DNA from: Gemmatimonadota bacterium
Lineage (GTDB): Bacteria; Latescibacterota; UBA2968; UBA8231
Assembly (NCBI GenBank): GCA_028875335.1
Contig: JAPPEF010000331.1
Location: 1 to 64,000 of the forward strand
Reading direction: 5' to 3'
Length of the DNA: 64,000 nt
The notes under the pieces were generated by a model. The model made no database searches. It had not been told where the DNA came from and saw nothing but the letters and a program-made list of their open reading frames with translations. Both the position numbers and the translations under genes were made by a program. Positions 41,321 to 49,673 of the stretch are shown here, in pieces; positions within the stretch are counted from its first letter, which is position 1; each line of letters opens with the position of its first letter.

Positions 41321-42766
41321 ATGCGACAGCAGCGCACCATCTACTTTAACGATGCTCGGCACTACTACTTGTTCGCCTTTGAGCCGCCGATGGCGCTCGA
41401 AGACGCTTGGGTGCCAGTAGATGAGGTTGCAGGTACGGGGGTGGATACTTTTGCCTACGGGGTTGAGCGCGGCGACGGGCTTTTCTATCCATCGCGAGTG
41501 GGGATGATGTTCGGAGCGGATATTCAGCCCTTTGAGCAGGCCGCCTATTGGCGCACGTGGCACAACATGCAGAGTCTGGTCGAGCGCGGGCTCGACCCGC
41601 TGACAGTGCTCATCGACCGGGCACACGACCACAGCATGGACTTCTGGGCTAGCTTGCGGATGGCTGCCTACGGGAATATGGATCCGGCCCACAGGCTGGC
41701 CGGCGGCGGTGGCGGGCTGGCACACGCGGAGGTGCGGGCGCACATCTTGCAAGTGGTTGAGGAGTTAGCGACTGAGTACGAAACTGATGGCGTCGAGTTG
41801 GACTTTGCCCTGCCGGGCGGGGCACCGCGCATTTTGCGGGAGGAGGATGTGGAGGCGACAATGCCCATTTTGACCGATTACGTAGAGCAGCTCGCCGAGC
41901 GGGTGCGCGGGCAGCGGTCGGGAGTGATTGGAGCGCGGGTTTTGCCTACCGAGGAAATGAACCTGGCGCAGGGCTTGGACGTGCGGACTTGGCTAGAGCG
42001 CGGGTTAGTGGATTTCTTGGTGCCGATCCGCTACGGCTATATGATCCTAGACGGAGACATGCCGATAGATTGGCTGGTTGAGGCGGCGCACGCGGCCGAC
42101 GCAGCAGTCTATGGCACCTTGCAGCCCTACGTATCTGATGAGTCGGTTGGGGCCGAGCGGGTTTGCCCCACTCCGGTTCAGCTTCGTGCGGCGGCGATGA
42201 ATCTGTTGGATCGGGGCTGTGACGGGCTGTACGCGTGGTTTATGCCCTGGCCCTTAGGAGACCGGGAGCGCAGTGCGCTGAGCGAACTGGGTAGTCGGGA
42301 TCTGATGGAGGAGAAGGACAAGCACTACGTACTGGCGCGGCGGTCAGCGGGTGAGGAAAACCAGTACCCAGTAGCGCTGCCGGTGGAGATCGCAGCCGAC
42401 GACCGGGCGCAGCATACCATTCCCTTTTATTTGGCCGACGATGTGCGAGAAGGCCGCGTCAGTCAGGTGCTGTTGCGGATCAGGATCGTCGATTTGGTCT
42501 CGGATGACCGCTTGGAGATCGCGCTCAACGGCCAATCGCTGCAAGGGGAGATATGCCGCCGCGAGTTCGGCTATAAGGTCGTCCCGTATCACGGCATGTG
42601 GCTGATCTTCGACTTGCAGGAGGTGCGGCCGCAGCAGGGGATGAACCGCTTGGAGATTGCGCTGGTGGAGCGACCGGACGATTTGGTGAGTCCGCTGAGA
42701 GTCACAGATGTGGAAGTCGAGGTGAAGTACCACCCCTTACCGACGGGCTCGAAACGAGGAATCTGA
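41321..42766 (+). CDS. Putative TIM-barrel glycoside-hydrolase-like protein, function unknown
   Basis: 481 residues with GAGGAGG 7 nt before the ATG. There is no signal peptide. The first ~330 residues look like a beta/alpha barrel with acidic strand ends typical of hydrolases (YETDGVELDFALPGG, GVIGARVLPTEEM, YGYMILDGDMP, CDGLYAWFMPW). The last ~110 are a beta-sandwich (DRLEIALNGQSLQG, LIFDLQEVRPQQGMNRLEIAL). This matches uncharacterised 'hypothetical' families near PhyH/Gfo genes; retaining glycosidase chemistry with E/D in DGVELDF is a guess. The -10 upstream may derive from a transposon end. Confidence 0.65.
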   Translation: MRQQRTIYFNDARHYYLFAFEPPMALEDAWVPVDEVAGTGVDTFAYGVERGDGLFYPSRVGMMFGADIQPFEQAAYWRTWHNMQSLVERGLDPLTVLIDRAHDHSMDFWASLRMAAYGNMDPAHRLAGGGGGLAHAEVRAHILQVVEELATEYETDGVELDFALPGGAPRILREEDVEATMPILTDYVEQLAERVRGQRSGVIGARVLPTEEMNLAQGLDVRTWLERGLVDFLVPIRYGYMILDGDMPIDWLVEAAHAADAAVYGTLQPYVSDESVGAERVCPTPVQLRAAAMNLLDRGCDGLYAWFMPWPLGDRERSALSELGSRDLMEEKDKHYVLARRSAGEENQYPVALPVEIAADDRAQHTIPFYLADDVREGRVSQVLLRIRIVDLVSDDRLEIALNGQSLQGEICRREFGYKVVPYHGMWLIFDLQEVRPQQGMNRLEIALVERPDDLVSPLRVTDVEVEVKYHPLPTGSKRGI

Positions 42767-42824
42767 GCCCAGAGGAATAGATTCGTTACTTCAAGGCGTG
42801 CAATGCTACATGGAACAGGACGAA

Positions 42825-43772
42825 ATGCTGAACATTGCGGTAGTCGGAGCCGGAAACATAGCCCAGAGGCACCTGAAAGTGCTCACCGACCTTCGCGAGG
42901 GGTGTGTGACGACGCTTGTGGACAGCAACCCCTGCGTTCTGGAAGAGACAGGAGCGCGGTTCGGCGTGTCGAATCTCCTGAACTCACACGAGGGCCTGCT
43001 GGAAGGGAATCGGCCCGACGCCGTTTTCGTTCTCGTGAGTGTCCTCCAGGTGTCCGCGGTCGCCGCTGACTTCATTCGGTCCGGTATCCCGACCTTTCTG
43101 GAAAAGCCTCCTGGCCTCTATACGTCCCAGACCCGTGCGCTGGCCGATCTGGCGCGAGCGGTGGGTACGCCGGCGATGGTGGGTGTGAATCGGCGGTTCT
43201 ATTCCACGCTTCTCAAGGGCAGGGAGTTGATCCTCGAATCCGGGCCGGTACAAAGTGTCACCGTGGACGCCCACGAAGATATCCAGCGGGTCCGGGAAAA
43301 CCCGAAATTTCCGCAAGAGGTCCTGAAACGCTGGAGCGTGGCAAACGGCATCCACGCCTTGGACCTGCTGCGATTCTTCGGCGGTGACGTGGTGAGCGTC
43401 CAGCCGATGCACCATACTGTGGAAGGTCCCATGCCGGACTGCTGTTCGGCGCTGTTGACCTTCGCAGGCGGCGCTATCGGGCGTGCCTCTATGGACTGGT
43501 TCGCTCCGGGAGGGCACCGCGTGGAAGTGCGCGGCAATGGGGTTACCTTCACGTCCGCTCTTGGGACAGCCGCAACCTTGAGACGCAGGGGCGGACAGCC
43601 GGAGAATGTCGAAGGCCATGACATCGATCACCGCTACAACCCGGGATTTTATCAGCAGGATCGCACGTTCTTGAGATGGGTCCTGGATGGAGGCGCACTT
43701 CCGTTCCCGGCCTGTAGTCTGGACGACGCGGTGAAGACGATGGAGATGATCGACGCCATCTCGGGGACATGA
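42825..43772 (+). CDS. Gfo/Idh/MocA-family oxidoreductase
   Basis: 315 residues from the ATG at 42825 that starts the family pattern MLNIAVVGAGNIAQRH; earlier in-frame starts (ATG 42810, GTG 42798) are possible. NAD-binding loop VGAGNIA (7-13), EKP at 93-95 (TFLEKPPGLY), and a His in VANGIHALDLLRFFGGD where the family's catalytic His lies. The sugar substrate is unknown. Codon and GC usage (many GTC/CTG/CGG) look slightly different from neighbours, hinting at separate ancestry. It stands between the TIM-barrel-like gene and a strong promoter. Confidence 0.88.
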   Translation: MLNIAVVGAGNIAQRHLKVLTDLREGCVTTLVDSNPCVLEETGARFGVSNLLNSHEGLLEGNRPDAVFVLVSVLQVSAVAADFIRSGIPTFLEKPPGLYTSQTRALADLARAVGTPAMVGVNRRFYSTLLKGRELILESGPVQSVTVDAHEDIQRVRENPKFPQEVLKRWSVANGIHALDLLRFFGGDVVSVQPMHHTVEGPMPDCCSALLTFAGGAIGRASMDWFAPGGHRVEVRGNGVTFTSALGTAATLRRRGGQPENVEGHDIDHRYNPGFYQQDRTFLRWVLDGGALPFPACSLDDAVKTMEMIDAISGT

Positions 43773-43806
43773 TGCACCGACGCGCCCCTTGGCCGTCTTG
43801 CATGCC

Positions 43807-43836
43807 TTGACATGATAAATCCCTCCTCCATATAAT
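43807..43836 (+). promoter_or_regulatory. Consensus sigma70 promoter of the ABC-transporter leader
   Basis: Perfect -35 TTGACA (43807-43812) and perfect -10 TATAAT (43831-43836), 18-nt spacing. It is the best promoter match I saw in the window. It reads into a ~247-nt untranslated leader before the ABC operon. Confidence 0.75.
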
Positions 43837-44006
43837 TGGCCTGCCATGCAAGCGAACAACTGCCACCTGTTATCCACTGCCTTGCGCGTAGGCATCGAAT
43901 TGAGCCGCATGAGAGGTTCCACTGGGGCCTCGCACAGGATAGGTGTGCCCACGCCGCTCTGAAGAGGCCAAGATAAGATATTTATAAACAATAATTTGTA
44001 TAATTT

Positions 44007-44034
44007 AGCCGAGAGCCTCGTTCCCGGCTTTTTT
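44007..44034 (+). terminator. First terminator-like hairpin in the ABC leader
   Basis: Stem AGCCG/CGGCT (44007-44011 with 44025-44029), 13-nt loop able to pair further, followed by five T. Confidence 0.55.
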
Positions 44035-44045
44035 CTGACTTCCAG

Positions 44046-44078
44046 AGACCGCGGGCTTATTGTCTGCGGTCTTTTTTT
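44046..44078 (+). terminator. Second terminator-like hairpin, abutting the ribosome site
   Basis: Stem AGACCGC/GCGGTCT (44046-44052 with 44066-44072), then six further T. The GGAG of the ABC permease gene starts at 44079, leaving no room for another promoter. Confidence 0.7.
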
Positions 44079-44089
44079 GGAGATAACCG

Positions 44090-44884
44090 ATGATAACACT
44101 ACTGCACAAATACGGGAAAACCATCGCCATCGTCGCGACACAGTCGCTCAACGACGCGATTTGGGGCCTGATTGGCGATTTCGCGTTGCGGCTATTCCAC
44201 GTGGCGATTTTGCTCTCGCTCTGGCGCACGGTGATGGCGGGCCAAGGCGTTGTTGCGGGGATGAGCTTGGAGGCGGTGCTGACCTATACCATGGTCGCGG
44301 CAATTTTTGCCGACCAGCTCTCAGGCCGCACCCGGATCGACGACGATCTGTGGAGCGGAAATATAGCCAACCGCTTCTTGCGGCCGATGGGGATCTACGG
44401 ACAGATGCTGGCCGAGATGGTCGGCAGCTGGATCCCCGGCCTGCTGTTCTTTGCACTGCCGCTGTTGCTCATCGCGCCGCTGTTGGGAGTTGATCCTTTC
44501 CCAGCGACATGGACGGCCGGACTGTGGTTCCTGCTCAGTTTGGCGCTGGGCGTGGCGGTGGGCACGGCGTTGGATCTGTTCTTTGCCGCGTGCATGGTCT
44601 TCTTGGAGCACAGCGTGTACGCGCTGCAACGGATCCGCACCACATTGACGGTGCTGTTGTCGGGCCGGCTAGTACCGCTGGCACTCTTGCCGTGGGGCCT
44701 CGGGGACTATCTCGAATGGCTGCCCTTTGCCTCGCTGGCGTCGGCGCCACTGCGCCTCTACACCGGTACGGGCGATCCACATTACCTCATCCCTTTGCAG
44801 GCAACTTGGGCTGTAGTGCTGTGGGTTAGTGCGCACGCACTCTGGTGCCACAATCGCGAAAGGCTGGTGTCCCATGGAGGCTAA
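44090..44884 (+). CDS. ABC-2 type transporter permease (first)
   Basis: 264 residues with GGAG upstream. Six hydrophobic segments of the ABC-2 export type (e.g. ILLSLWRTVMAG, LLFFALPLLLIAPLLG, GLWFLLSLALGVAVG) match the COG4587/COG3694 permease pair. It probably forms a heteromeric channel with the next gene product, energised by the ATPase encoded third. These exporters are of unknown substrate, though sometimes linked to antibiotic or lipid export. Its expression is controlled through the leader described above. The stop is 11 nt inside the next gene. Confidence 0.88.
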   Translation: MITLLHKYGKTIAIVATQSLNDAIWGLIGDFALRLFHVAILLSLWRTVMAGQGVVAGMSLEAVLTYTMVAAIFADQLSGRTRIDDDLWSGNIANRFLRPMGIYGQMLAEMVGSWIPGLLFFALPLLLIAPLLGVDPFPATWTAGLWFLLSLALGVAVGTALDLFFAACMVFLEHSVYALQRIRTTLTVLLSGRLVPLALLPWGLGDYLEWLPFASLASAPLRLYTGTGDPHYLIPLQATWAVVLWVSAHALWCHNRERLVSHGG

Positions 44885-45725
44885 GCGCAACCCCGTAGTC
44901 CAGATTATCAGGCGCTGGCGGGTGCAAGCCTATCTCGACTTCATGTGGATGACCCGGGACTTCAAGTTTTTTCTCATCAACGTCGTCTCCGACTTCATCC
45001 TCAGCCTCTCGGGGGTGGTGGCGGTATTCCTCCTAGCCGAGCGCTTCGCTGGGATCGGAGCGTGGAGTCAGGACCAGATTCTCTTCATGCTCGGCTACGC
45101 CGCCCTAGTACAGGGACTGCTCGAAATGTTTTTCAGCTACAACGTGCTGGCCGTCAGCCGCCGCATTGGCCGTGGACAGTTCGACCACACACTGGTGCAG
45201 CCGCAGCCCTTGTGGATGGCCCTGCTCACCGAGGGATTTATGCCCTTCTCCGGCTGCTGGGGATTCATGGTCGGGTTGGGGATTAGCGTTTGGTCTTTGG
45301 GGCGGCTTGATATGGCCTCGGAACCCGGCTGGTGGCTGTGCTATGGAGTCCACCTGCTGTCTTCCTGCGTGGTGGTCTTGGCCTTTTCCTATTTGTGGAG
45401 CGCGCTGGCGTTTTGGTCGCCGGTGGGTGCCGAGGAGATCAGTTCCCGCGCAATCGGTTTCGCTTGGCAGTTGAAGTCGTTTCCGCTCGATGGGCTGCAT
45501 CCGCTCTTGGTCAACGGCCTGTTGAGCGTGCTGCCGGTGGGTTTTGTCGCATGGTATCCGTGTCGGGTTTTGCTCGGGATTGACCAAGGGGCCGGATCGC
45601 TGTGGACGACGCCGATATTCGCCTGCGCCCTGAGCCTTGTGGCGCTGATAGCTATCAAGAAAGGAATGAATCACTATGGACACACTGGATCGCAGCGCTA
45701 CTTGCGCTGGGGACATCGCAGTTGA
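44874..45725 (+). CDS. ABC-2 type transporter permease (second)
   Basis: 283 residues from the ATG at 44874 (MEAKRNPVVQIIRRW); the open frame reaches further up into the first permease, but this ATG fits the family start and overlaps by 11 nt. Six membrane segments (FFLINVVSDFILSLSG, VVVLAFSYLWSALAFW, LLVNGLLSVLPVGFVAW). This COG3694-like partner completes the transmembrane channel. Its end overlaps the ATPase gene by 50 nt, ensuring coupled synthesis. Confidence 0.88.
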   Translation: MEAKRNPVVQIIRRWRVQAYLDFMWMTRDFKFFLINVVSDFILSLSGVVAVFLLAERFAGIGAWSQDQILFMLGYAALVQGLLEMFFSYNVLAVSRRIGRGQFDHTLVQPQPLWMALLTEGFMPFSGCWGFMVGLGISVWSLGRLDMASEPGWWLCYGVHLLSSCVVVLAFSYLWSALAFWSPVGAEEISSRAIGFAWQLKSFPLDGLHPLLVNGLLSVLPVGFVAWYPCRVLLGIDQGAGSLWTTPIFACALSLVALIAIKKGMNHYGHTGSQRYLRWGHRS

Positions 45726-46692
45726 GTTGCAGGGGGTCAACAAGACCTTCTACCAGCGCCAGCGCTCGGCGCATGTGCGCGATGTGTTCAAGAATCTCTT
45801 TCGGCCCCGGGTGCGCGAGATTCGCGCACTGCAGGATGTGGACCTTGTTGTGCGCCGGGGCGAGATCGTCGCCTACGCTGGTCCCAATGGCGCGGGCAAA
45901 TCGACGACGGTCAAGCTGCTGTCGAGTGTGCTGGTGCCGACGTCGGGGAGCGTGCGGGCCTTGGGAATGGACCCGATGCGGGACCGGGTGGCCTATGTCA
46001 GCCGCATTGGCGTGGTCTTTGGCCAGCGCACTGAACTGTGGTGGGACCAGCCCGTGTCGGCGAGTTTTGAATGGAAGCGGGTCGTGTGGGATATTCCGCA
46101 GGAGCGCTACGAGCGGATGCTCGGCTTTGTGCGCGAACTGCTGGGCCTCGACGAGTTCATGGATAGTCTGGCGCGGCAGTTGAGTCTAGGGCAGAAGATG
46201 CGGGCAGACCTCGGGCTAATGCTCATGCACGAGCCGGAGATTCTCTTCTTGGACGAGCCGACGATTGGCGTCGATGTGCTGGCTAGACGCCATATCCTCG
46301 ACTTTATCAAGGATCTGAACTGCGAGAAGGGTGTAACGGTGATGATCACTAGCCACGACATGGACGAGTTGGAACAGTTGGCCGGTCGGATTGTGATGAT
46401 AGATCGGGGACGAATCGCCTTTGACGGGCCTTTTGACGAGTTGCGGAATCACCTCGGGGACAGACGGCGGTTGCGTTTGCAGACGAGCGGGGAGGAGGCA
46501 CCTGACTTGAGCCGTGCGGAACTCCTGACAACGGAGGCTGGCTGGCACGAATACGTCTTTGATGCGGAACAGGTTAAATTGCCGGCCCTGCTCGCCGAAG
46601 CCTCGGCGCAGGCATCGGTGCTCGACGCGGAGACGCACCGGGCACCGATTGACGAAGTGATCGCGGATATTTACGCGGAGTGGGAGACCTGA
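45676..46692 (+). CDS. ABC transporter ATP-binding protein
   Basis: 338 residues, longer than a minimal ATPase because of a C-terminal ~100-residue regulatory domain. Walker A GPNGAGKST (69-77), Q-loop region VVFGQRTELWW, signature LSLGQ (169-173), Walker B ILFLDEPT (189-196) and H-loop His227 (ITSHDMDEL) are all intact. The FGQRTELWWD insert is characteristic of the COG4586 group that pairs with COG4587/COG3694 permeases. AAAGGA precedes the ATG, which lies inside the second permease gene. ATP hydrolysis would drive export. Confidence 0.93.
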   Translation: MDTLDRSATCAGDIAVELQGVNKTFYQRQRSAHVRDVFKNLFRPRVREIRALQDVDLVVRRGEIVAYAGPNGAGKSTTVKLLSSVLVPTSGSVRALGMDPMRDRVAYVSRIGVVFGQRTELWWDQPVSASFEWKRVVWDIPQERYERMLGFVRELLGLDEFMDSLARQLSLGQKMRADLGLMLMHEPEILFLDEPTIGVDVLARRHILDFIKDLNCEKGVTVMITSHDMDELEQLAGRIVMIDRGRIAFDGPFDELRNHLGDRRRLRLQTSGEEAPDLSRAELLTTEAGWHEYVFDAEQVKLPALLAEASAQASVLDAETHRAPIDEVIADIYAEWET

Positions 46693-46695
46693 ACC

Positions 46696-47391
46696 TTACT
46701 CAATGCCCAGCAGTTCGACTTCAAAAATCAGGGTGGCGTTGGCCGGAATCCCTGCGCGACCTCCCGGGCCGTAGGCCAACTCGGGCGGGATGGTCAGCTT
46801 GGCCTTGCCGCCCACTTTCATCATTTGCAGTCCCTCAGTCCAGCCTTTGACCACTTGGTCGAGAGCAAAGGTGACAGGCTCGCCGCGCTCGACCGAACTG
46901 TCGAAGACCGTGCCGTCAATCAGCGAGCCGTGGTAGTGGACTTTGACCCGGTCAGTGGCTCTGGGCGAGGCTCCGGTGCCGGCTGTCAGCTCTTTGAAGA
47001 TGAGGCCGGAAGCCGTTTGCACGGCACCTTCTTCTTGAGCGGCCTTTTCCCTGAAGGCCGTGCCCTCTGCCGCGGCTTGGGCCTGAACTTTTTGCATGCG
47101 CTCCTGCAACATGGGGTTGATCTTGGGACCGAATTCCTGCAGGGAGACGATGGGCTCGCCGCCCTTGACGGCGTCGGCAAAGCCCTGCATGACCACTGCC
47201 ATTTCCGCGTCGCTGAATTGACCCTTGAACGGCTCCAAGGAGTTTTGCGCTATGGCTAGGCCCAAGGCGTAGAGGACTTTTTCTTCTTCAGTTTCTACTT
47301 TGGCTGGGGTGTCGGTCTTGACTTCTTGGCCGTTGCAGGCGAGCAGGACGAGCGAGGTACAACCTATTCCCAGCAGGCGTGCTATCTTCAT
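46696..47391 (-). CDS. FKBP-type peptidyl-prolyl isomerase lipoprotein (Mip/FkpA-like)
   Basis: 231 residues. Lipobox LLAC with Cys19 marks a lipoprotein. Residues ~35-120 form the helical FKBP_N dimerisation domain (KVLYALGLAIAQNSLEPF ... FGPKINPMLQERMQKVQ). Residues ~140-230 form the FKBP domain with active-site aromatics and Asp (VKVHYHGSLIDGTVFDSS, VVKGWTEGLQMMKVGG, IPPELAYGPGG). It would catalyse proline isomerisation and chaperone folding in the periplasm. It is convergent with the ABC operon, with only 3 nt between. Confidence 0.93.
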   Translation of the reverse strand: MKIARLLGIGCTSLVLLACNGQEVKTDTPAKVETEEEKVLYALGLAIAQNSLEPFKGQFSDAEMAVVMQGFADAVKGGEPIVSLQEFGPKINPMLQERMQKVQAQAAAEGTAFREKAAQEEGAVQTASGLIFKELTAGTGASPRATDRVKVHYHGSLIDGTVFDSSVERGEPVTFALDQVVKGWTEGLQMMKVGGKAKLTIPPELAYGPGGRAGIPANATLIFEVELLGIE

Positions 47392-47662
47392 GAGGCTTCT
47401 CCGCGTGAAAGATGGGCGTTGCGGCCACGCACCCTGCCTAATTTGACGGATTTGCAGTGGAACGGGGTCGGTCTCAACAGAGAGAATATCGGCCGACTAC
47501 GTCAAAAAAGTTTAATTCCCGCTCGGCTTCGCAGCGGGGGAGTCTGGCCGATACCCAAGGAAAGTAGGCCGCTCCCGGTCTTGGGGCAAGGAGTGGGACG
47601 GCTCCTTGTGGGGGTGACACTATTGCCGTGCTCAGGTGTTATAAGTCATAACTGGACGCTAA

Positions 47663-47761
47663 GGTATGAGATGCTTCGACTCCGCTTCGCTCCGCTCAGC
47701 ATGACACTGGGAAGCAGCCACCAGTACTTGTCATGCTGAGCGAAGCGAAGCATCTCATACC
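47663..47761. repeat. Long imperfect inverted repeat in an intergenic region
   Basis: Right arm 47729-47761 (33 nt, beginning TGTCATGCTGAGCGAAGCGA) is complementary to left arm 47663-47706, which carries an 11-nt insertion. The transcript would form a long hairpin with a ~22-nt loop. TGTCATGCTGAGCGAAGCG-type repeats are widespread intergenic elements in several bacterial phyla. The rest of the 47392-47813 gap holds no gene that I can support. Confidence 0.7.
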
Positions 47762-47813
47762 GCATCTGCTGGCTTGTACTTAGTCGCCAATCTAACAATA
47801 GGAGGATTAAACC

Positions 47814-48452
47814 ATGAGAAAATACGCGCTAAGGATCGTAGGGCTTGCGCTGGCACTCGTCGTGCCGTCGTCGGCCGTGGCGCAGGGGACAGGCGATGTG
47901 CTGAACGAGGCACCGCTAATACCTATACCGCAGGACATGACCTATGAGGAATACCAGGACATGAACCGCCGCATCTCCACCGGATTGATGCGGAGCGCGA
48001 TTCCGGTGCCGGGCATGATGCACTTTTACGCGGGGGAACCTACGACCGGGAAGTGGCTTTTGGCCACGAGTCTTGCGGGCGTCGCCTCGATCATCGCTGG
48101 GGCTGCACTCTGGGAAGAGGGCGAGTTCGCGGATACGGATTTTGATGTCTTGACGGTCAACGCCGGGGACAACGGCAAAGAAAGACGCTACGAGAAGATT
48201 CCCGTTTCGCTAGAAGGCGAGACGCCCAAGTACCGCCTGCACGAGTTCCATCGCGATCGCGGGATAGGCGTACCGCTAGTTGCGTTGGGAGTGATTACCA
48301 TCGCCGGCAGTATGATCTACGACTTCTTGCACGGCATCCAAGTAATTGAGGCCAAGCGCGACCGGGTGCGGTTTAAGTACGGCAAGCGGCTCAAGCTGCA
48401 AGCGGGAGCACGGACGGGGACGCCTAGCGTGGCGCTGAGCTACGCTTTCTGA
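47814..48452 (+). CDS. Exported DUF5683-like protein
   Basis: 212 residues with a perfect AGGAGG site and a signal peptide (LRIVGLALALVVPSSAVAQ). After it come AIPVPGMMHFYAGEPTTGKWLLATSLAG and a second hydrophobic stretch (VPLVALGVITIAGSMIYDFLHGI), a double-helix arrangement seen in DUF5683-like proteins. The C-terminus is strand-like, ending in aromatic F (VALSYAF). It is probably associated with the outer membrane or envelope; its function is unknown. The relic at 20083 resembles its second half. It overlaps the convergent PhyH gene by 13 nt. Confidence 0.65.
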   Translation: MRKYALRIVGLALALVVPSSAVAQGTGDVLNEAPLIPIPQDMTYEEYQDMNRRISTGLMRSAIPVPGMMHFYAGEPTTGKWLLATSLAGVASIIAGAALWEEGEFADTDFDVLTVNAGDNGKERRYEKIPVSLEGETPKYRLHEFHRDRGIGVPLVALGVITIAGSMIYDFLHGIQVIEAKRDRVRFKYGKRLKLQAGARTGTPSVALSYAF

Positions 48453-49660
48453 TCCCAACCGGCGATAAAGCGTTCGACGCTGAGGTCGGGGGGTACATCG
48501 TTGAAGTAGTAATGGGTATCCTCGCCTTGGAAACCAGGGGCCCATTGCAAGTCTAGGGCTTGCAGGGCGTCGTCCAAAGGCTCAAAGCGCGCCCACAACG
48601 CGGCGGCTTCCGCTGCTGAAAAGCGGTCGGCGATGAGTTGTCCCCACTGCAAGGTCATCGGGTGCATGCTGGTGGCGTAGCGTTGGTCTTGGGCAGGGAG
48701 CGCGGCAAAATCGGGGCGTTTGAGGTGGTGGATGCGGCGTGCGGCTTTGCTCAAGAACAGCGTCGATTGCAACTGGCCCTTGGGGCCGCGGCCTAGATGC
48801 AGGGCGTCGAGCGCGGTGTGGTAGGCCGCGCCGTCGTTTTGTAAGGCTGCACGGAGCGCGGCCTCGGTTTGGCCTAACTTCTGTTGGCTGTGTTGGTCCC
48901 AGCGGGTGAAGGTAGTTTGGGCCGCTGGTGAGAGGTGTTCGAGGTAGCTGAGGTCTGGGTAGTGAGTGAAATCGGAAAAGCCGCCGTGGATGGTGCGGCG
49001 CAGCTTGGTGCTGTAGTTGCTGCCCCAGTGTAGGATCGGCAGGATGTAGGCCACGCCGTCGCCGGCGTTGAGGTGAGTTTGCACTCCGCTGGCGAGCGGG
49101 GCGCGGTTGTTTTTAGTGAGTTGGCGATTTTCTTCCTCGGTGTTGCGGCGGATGTGGCTTTTGGGCACGACCCACAGCACGTCGTCGTCGTAGAGCGGGA
49201 TATTCCACTGCACATAGCGCGGGCCGTTTTCGAGGATGTCGTCGGCGTAGCCTTGGAGTGGAGCGCAATAGGGTGGGTAGAAGTCGCGGTGCCACTTGGC
49301 CGGGCCGTGGTCGCGGACCGGGCTGCACATCATCATCATCTCAGTGACCGCGGCGTCCTCTAATCCCAACAACTCGCTGCTAGCGCCCTGCAAGTTTTCG
49401 TGGAGCCAAATTTCTATCGACAGGGCGGTCTCTGCATCGATTTGGCCCTGCATGGTTTGCAGGTGCAGCCGAGGTTGGGCAGCCGTTTCCCAGACGCCGC
49501 CGGCGGGGGCGTCTGGTGCTCGCTCGCGGGACCAGATTACCCGCTGACGATCGACCATTTTTTCGTAGGCGGTGCGCACTGCATCCAGCATCTCTGGCGG
49601 GATGCAGTGGCGCAGGATTACGTAGCCTTCTTCTAAAAATCGATCCCGATTGACGCGCAT
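48440..49660 (-). CDS. PhyH-like dioxygenase, long form
   Basis: 406 residues from the ATG at 49660 (MRVNRDRFLEEGYVIL), where the family N-terminus begins; upstream frame is noise. Iron ligands H124-x-D126 (KWHRDFYPP), VLWVVPKSHIRRN and distal His211 (ILHWGSNYS) with R221/R222 are present. An extra ~130 C-terminal residues (AAQTTFTRWDQHSQQK...) form a helical extension not found in the shorter paralogues. It ends the seven-gene minus-strand cluster, 13 nt after the sugar-isomerase gene. Confidence 0.88.
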   Translation of the reverse strand: MRVNRDRFLEEGYVILRHCIPPEMLDAVRTAYEKMVDRQRVIWSRERAPDAPAGGVWETAAQPRLHLQTMQGQIDAETALSIEIWLHENLQGASSELLGLEDAAVTEMMMMCSPVRDHGPAKWHRDFYPPYCAPLQGYADDILENGPRYVQWNIPLYDDDVLWVVPKSHIRRNTEEENRQLTKNNRAPLASGVQTHLNAGDGVAYILPILHWGSNYSTKLRRTIHGGFSDFTHYPDLSYLEHLSPAAQTTFTRWDQHSQQKLGQTEAALRAALQNDGAAYHTALDALHLGRGPKGQLQSTLFLSKAARRIHHLKRPDFAALPAQDQRYATSMHPMTLQWGQLIADRFSAAEAAALWARFEPLDDALQALDLQWAPGFQGEDTHYYFNDVPPDLSVERFIAGWDQKA

Positions 49661-49673
49661 GGCGTAGTCTCTA

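Larger units (their letters stand above)
43843..44089 (+). promoter_or_regulatory. Untranslated leader with attenuator-like architecture
   Basis: Between the consensus promoter and the first ABC gene there is no ORF of note. It contains two successive terminator-like hairpins, the second ending 1 nt before the gene's GGAG ribosome site. A second TATAAT (43999-44004) lies directly before the first hairpin. Unless both hairpins are bypassed, the operon cannot be expressed from the consensus promoter, so conditional read-through (riboswitch, leader peptide, protein or tRNA sensing) is implied. The 5' part does not match a riboswitch class I can recognise by eye. Confidence 0.5.

Noticed and set aside
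42984..44141. Long minus-strand open frame (385 codons) opposite a Gfo gene and the ABC leader
   Set aside because: It is antisense to a clear Gfo/Idh/MocA gene and to the promoter and terminators. Its protein is low-complexity Arg/Pro/His-rich without any domain.
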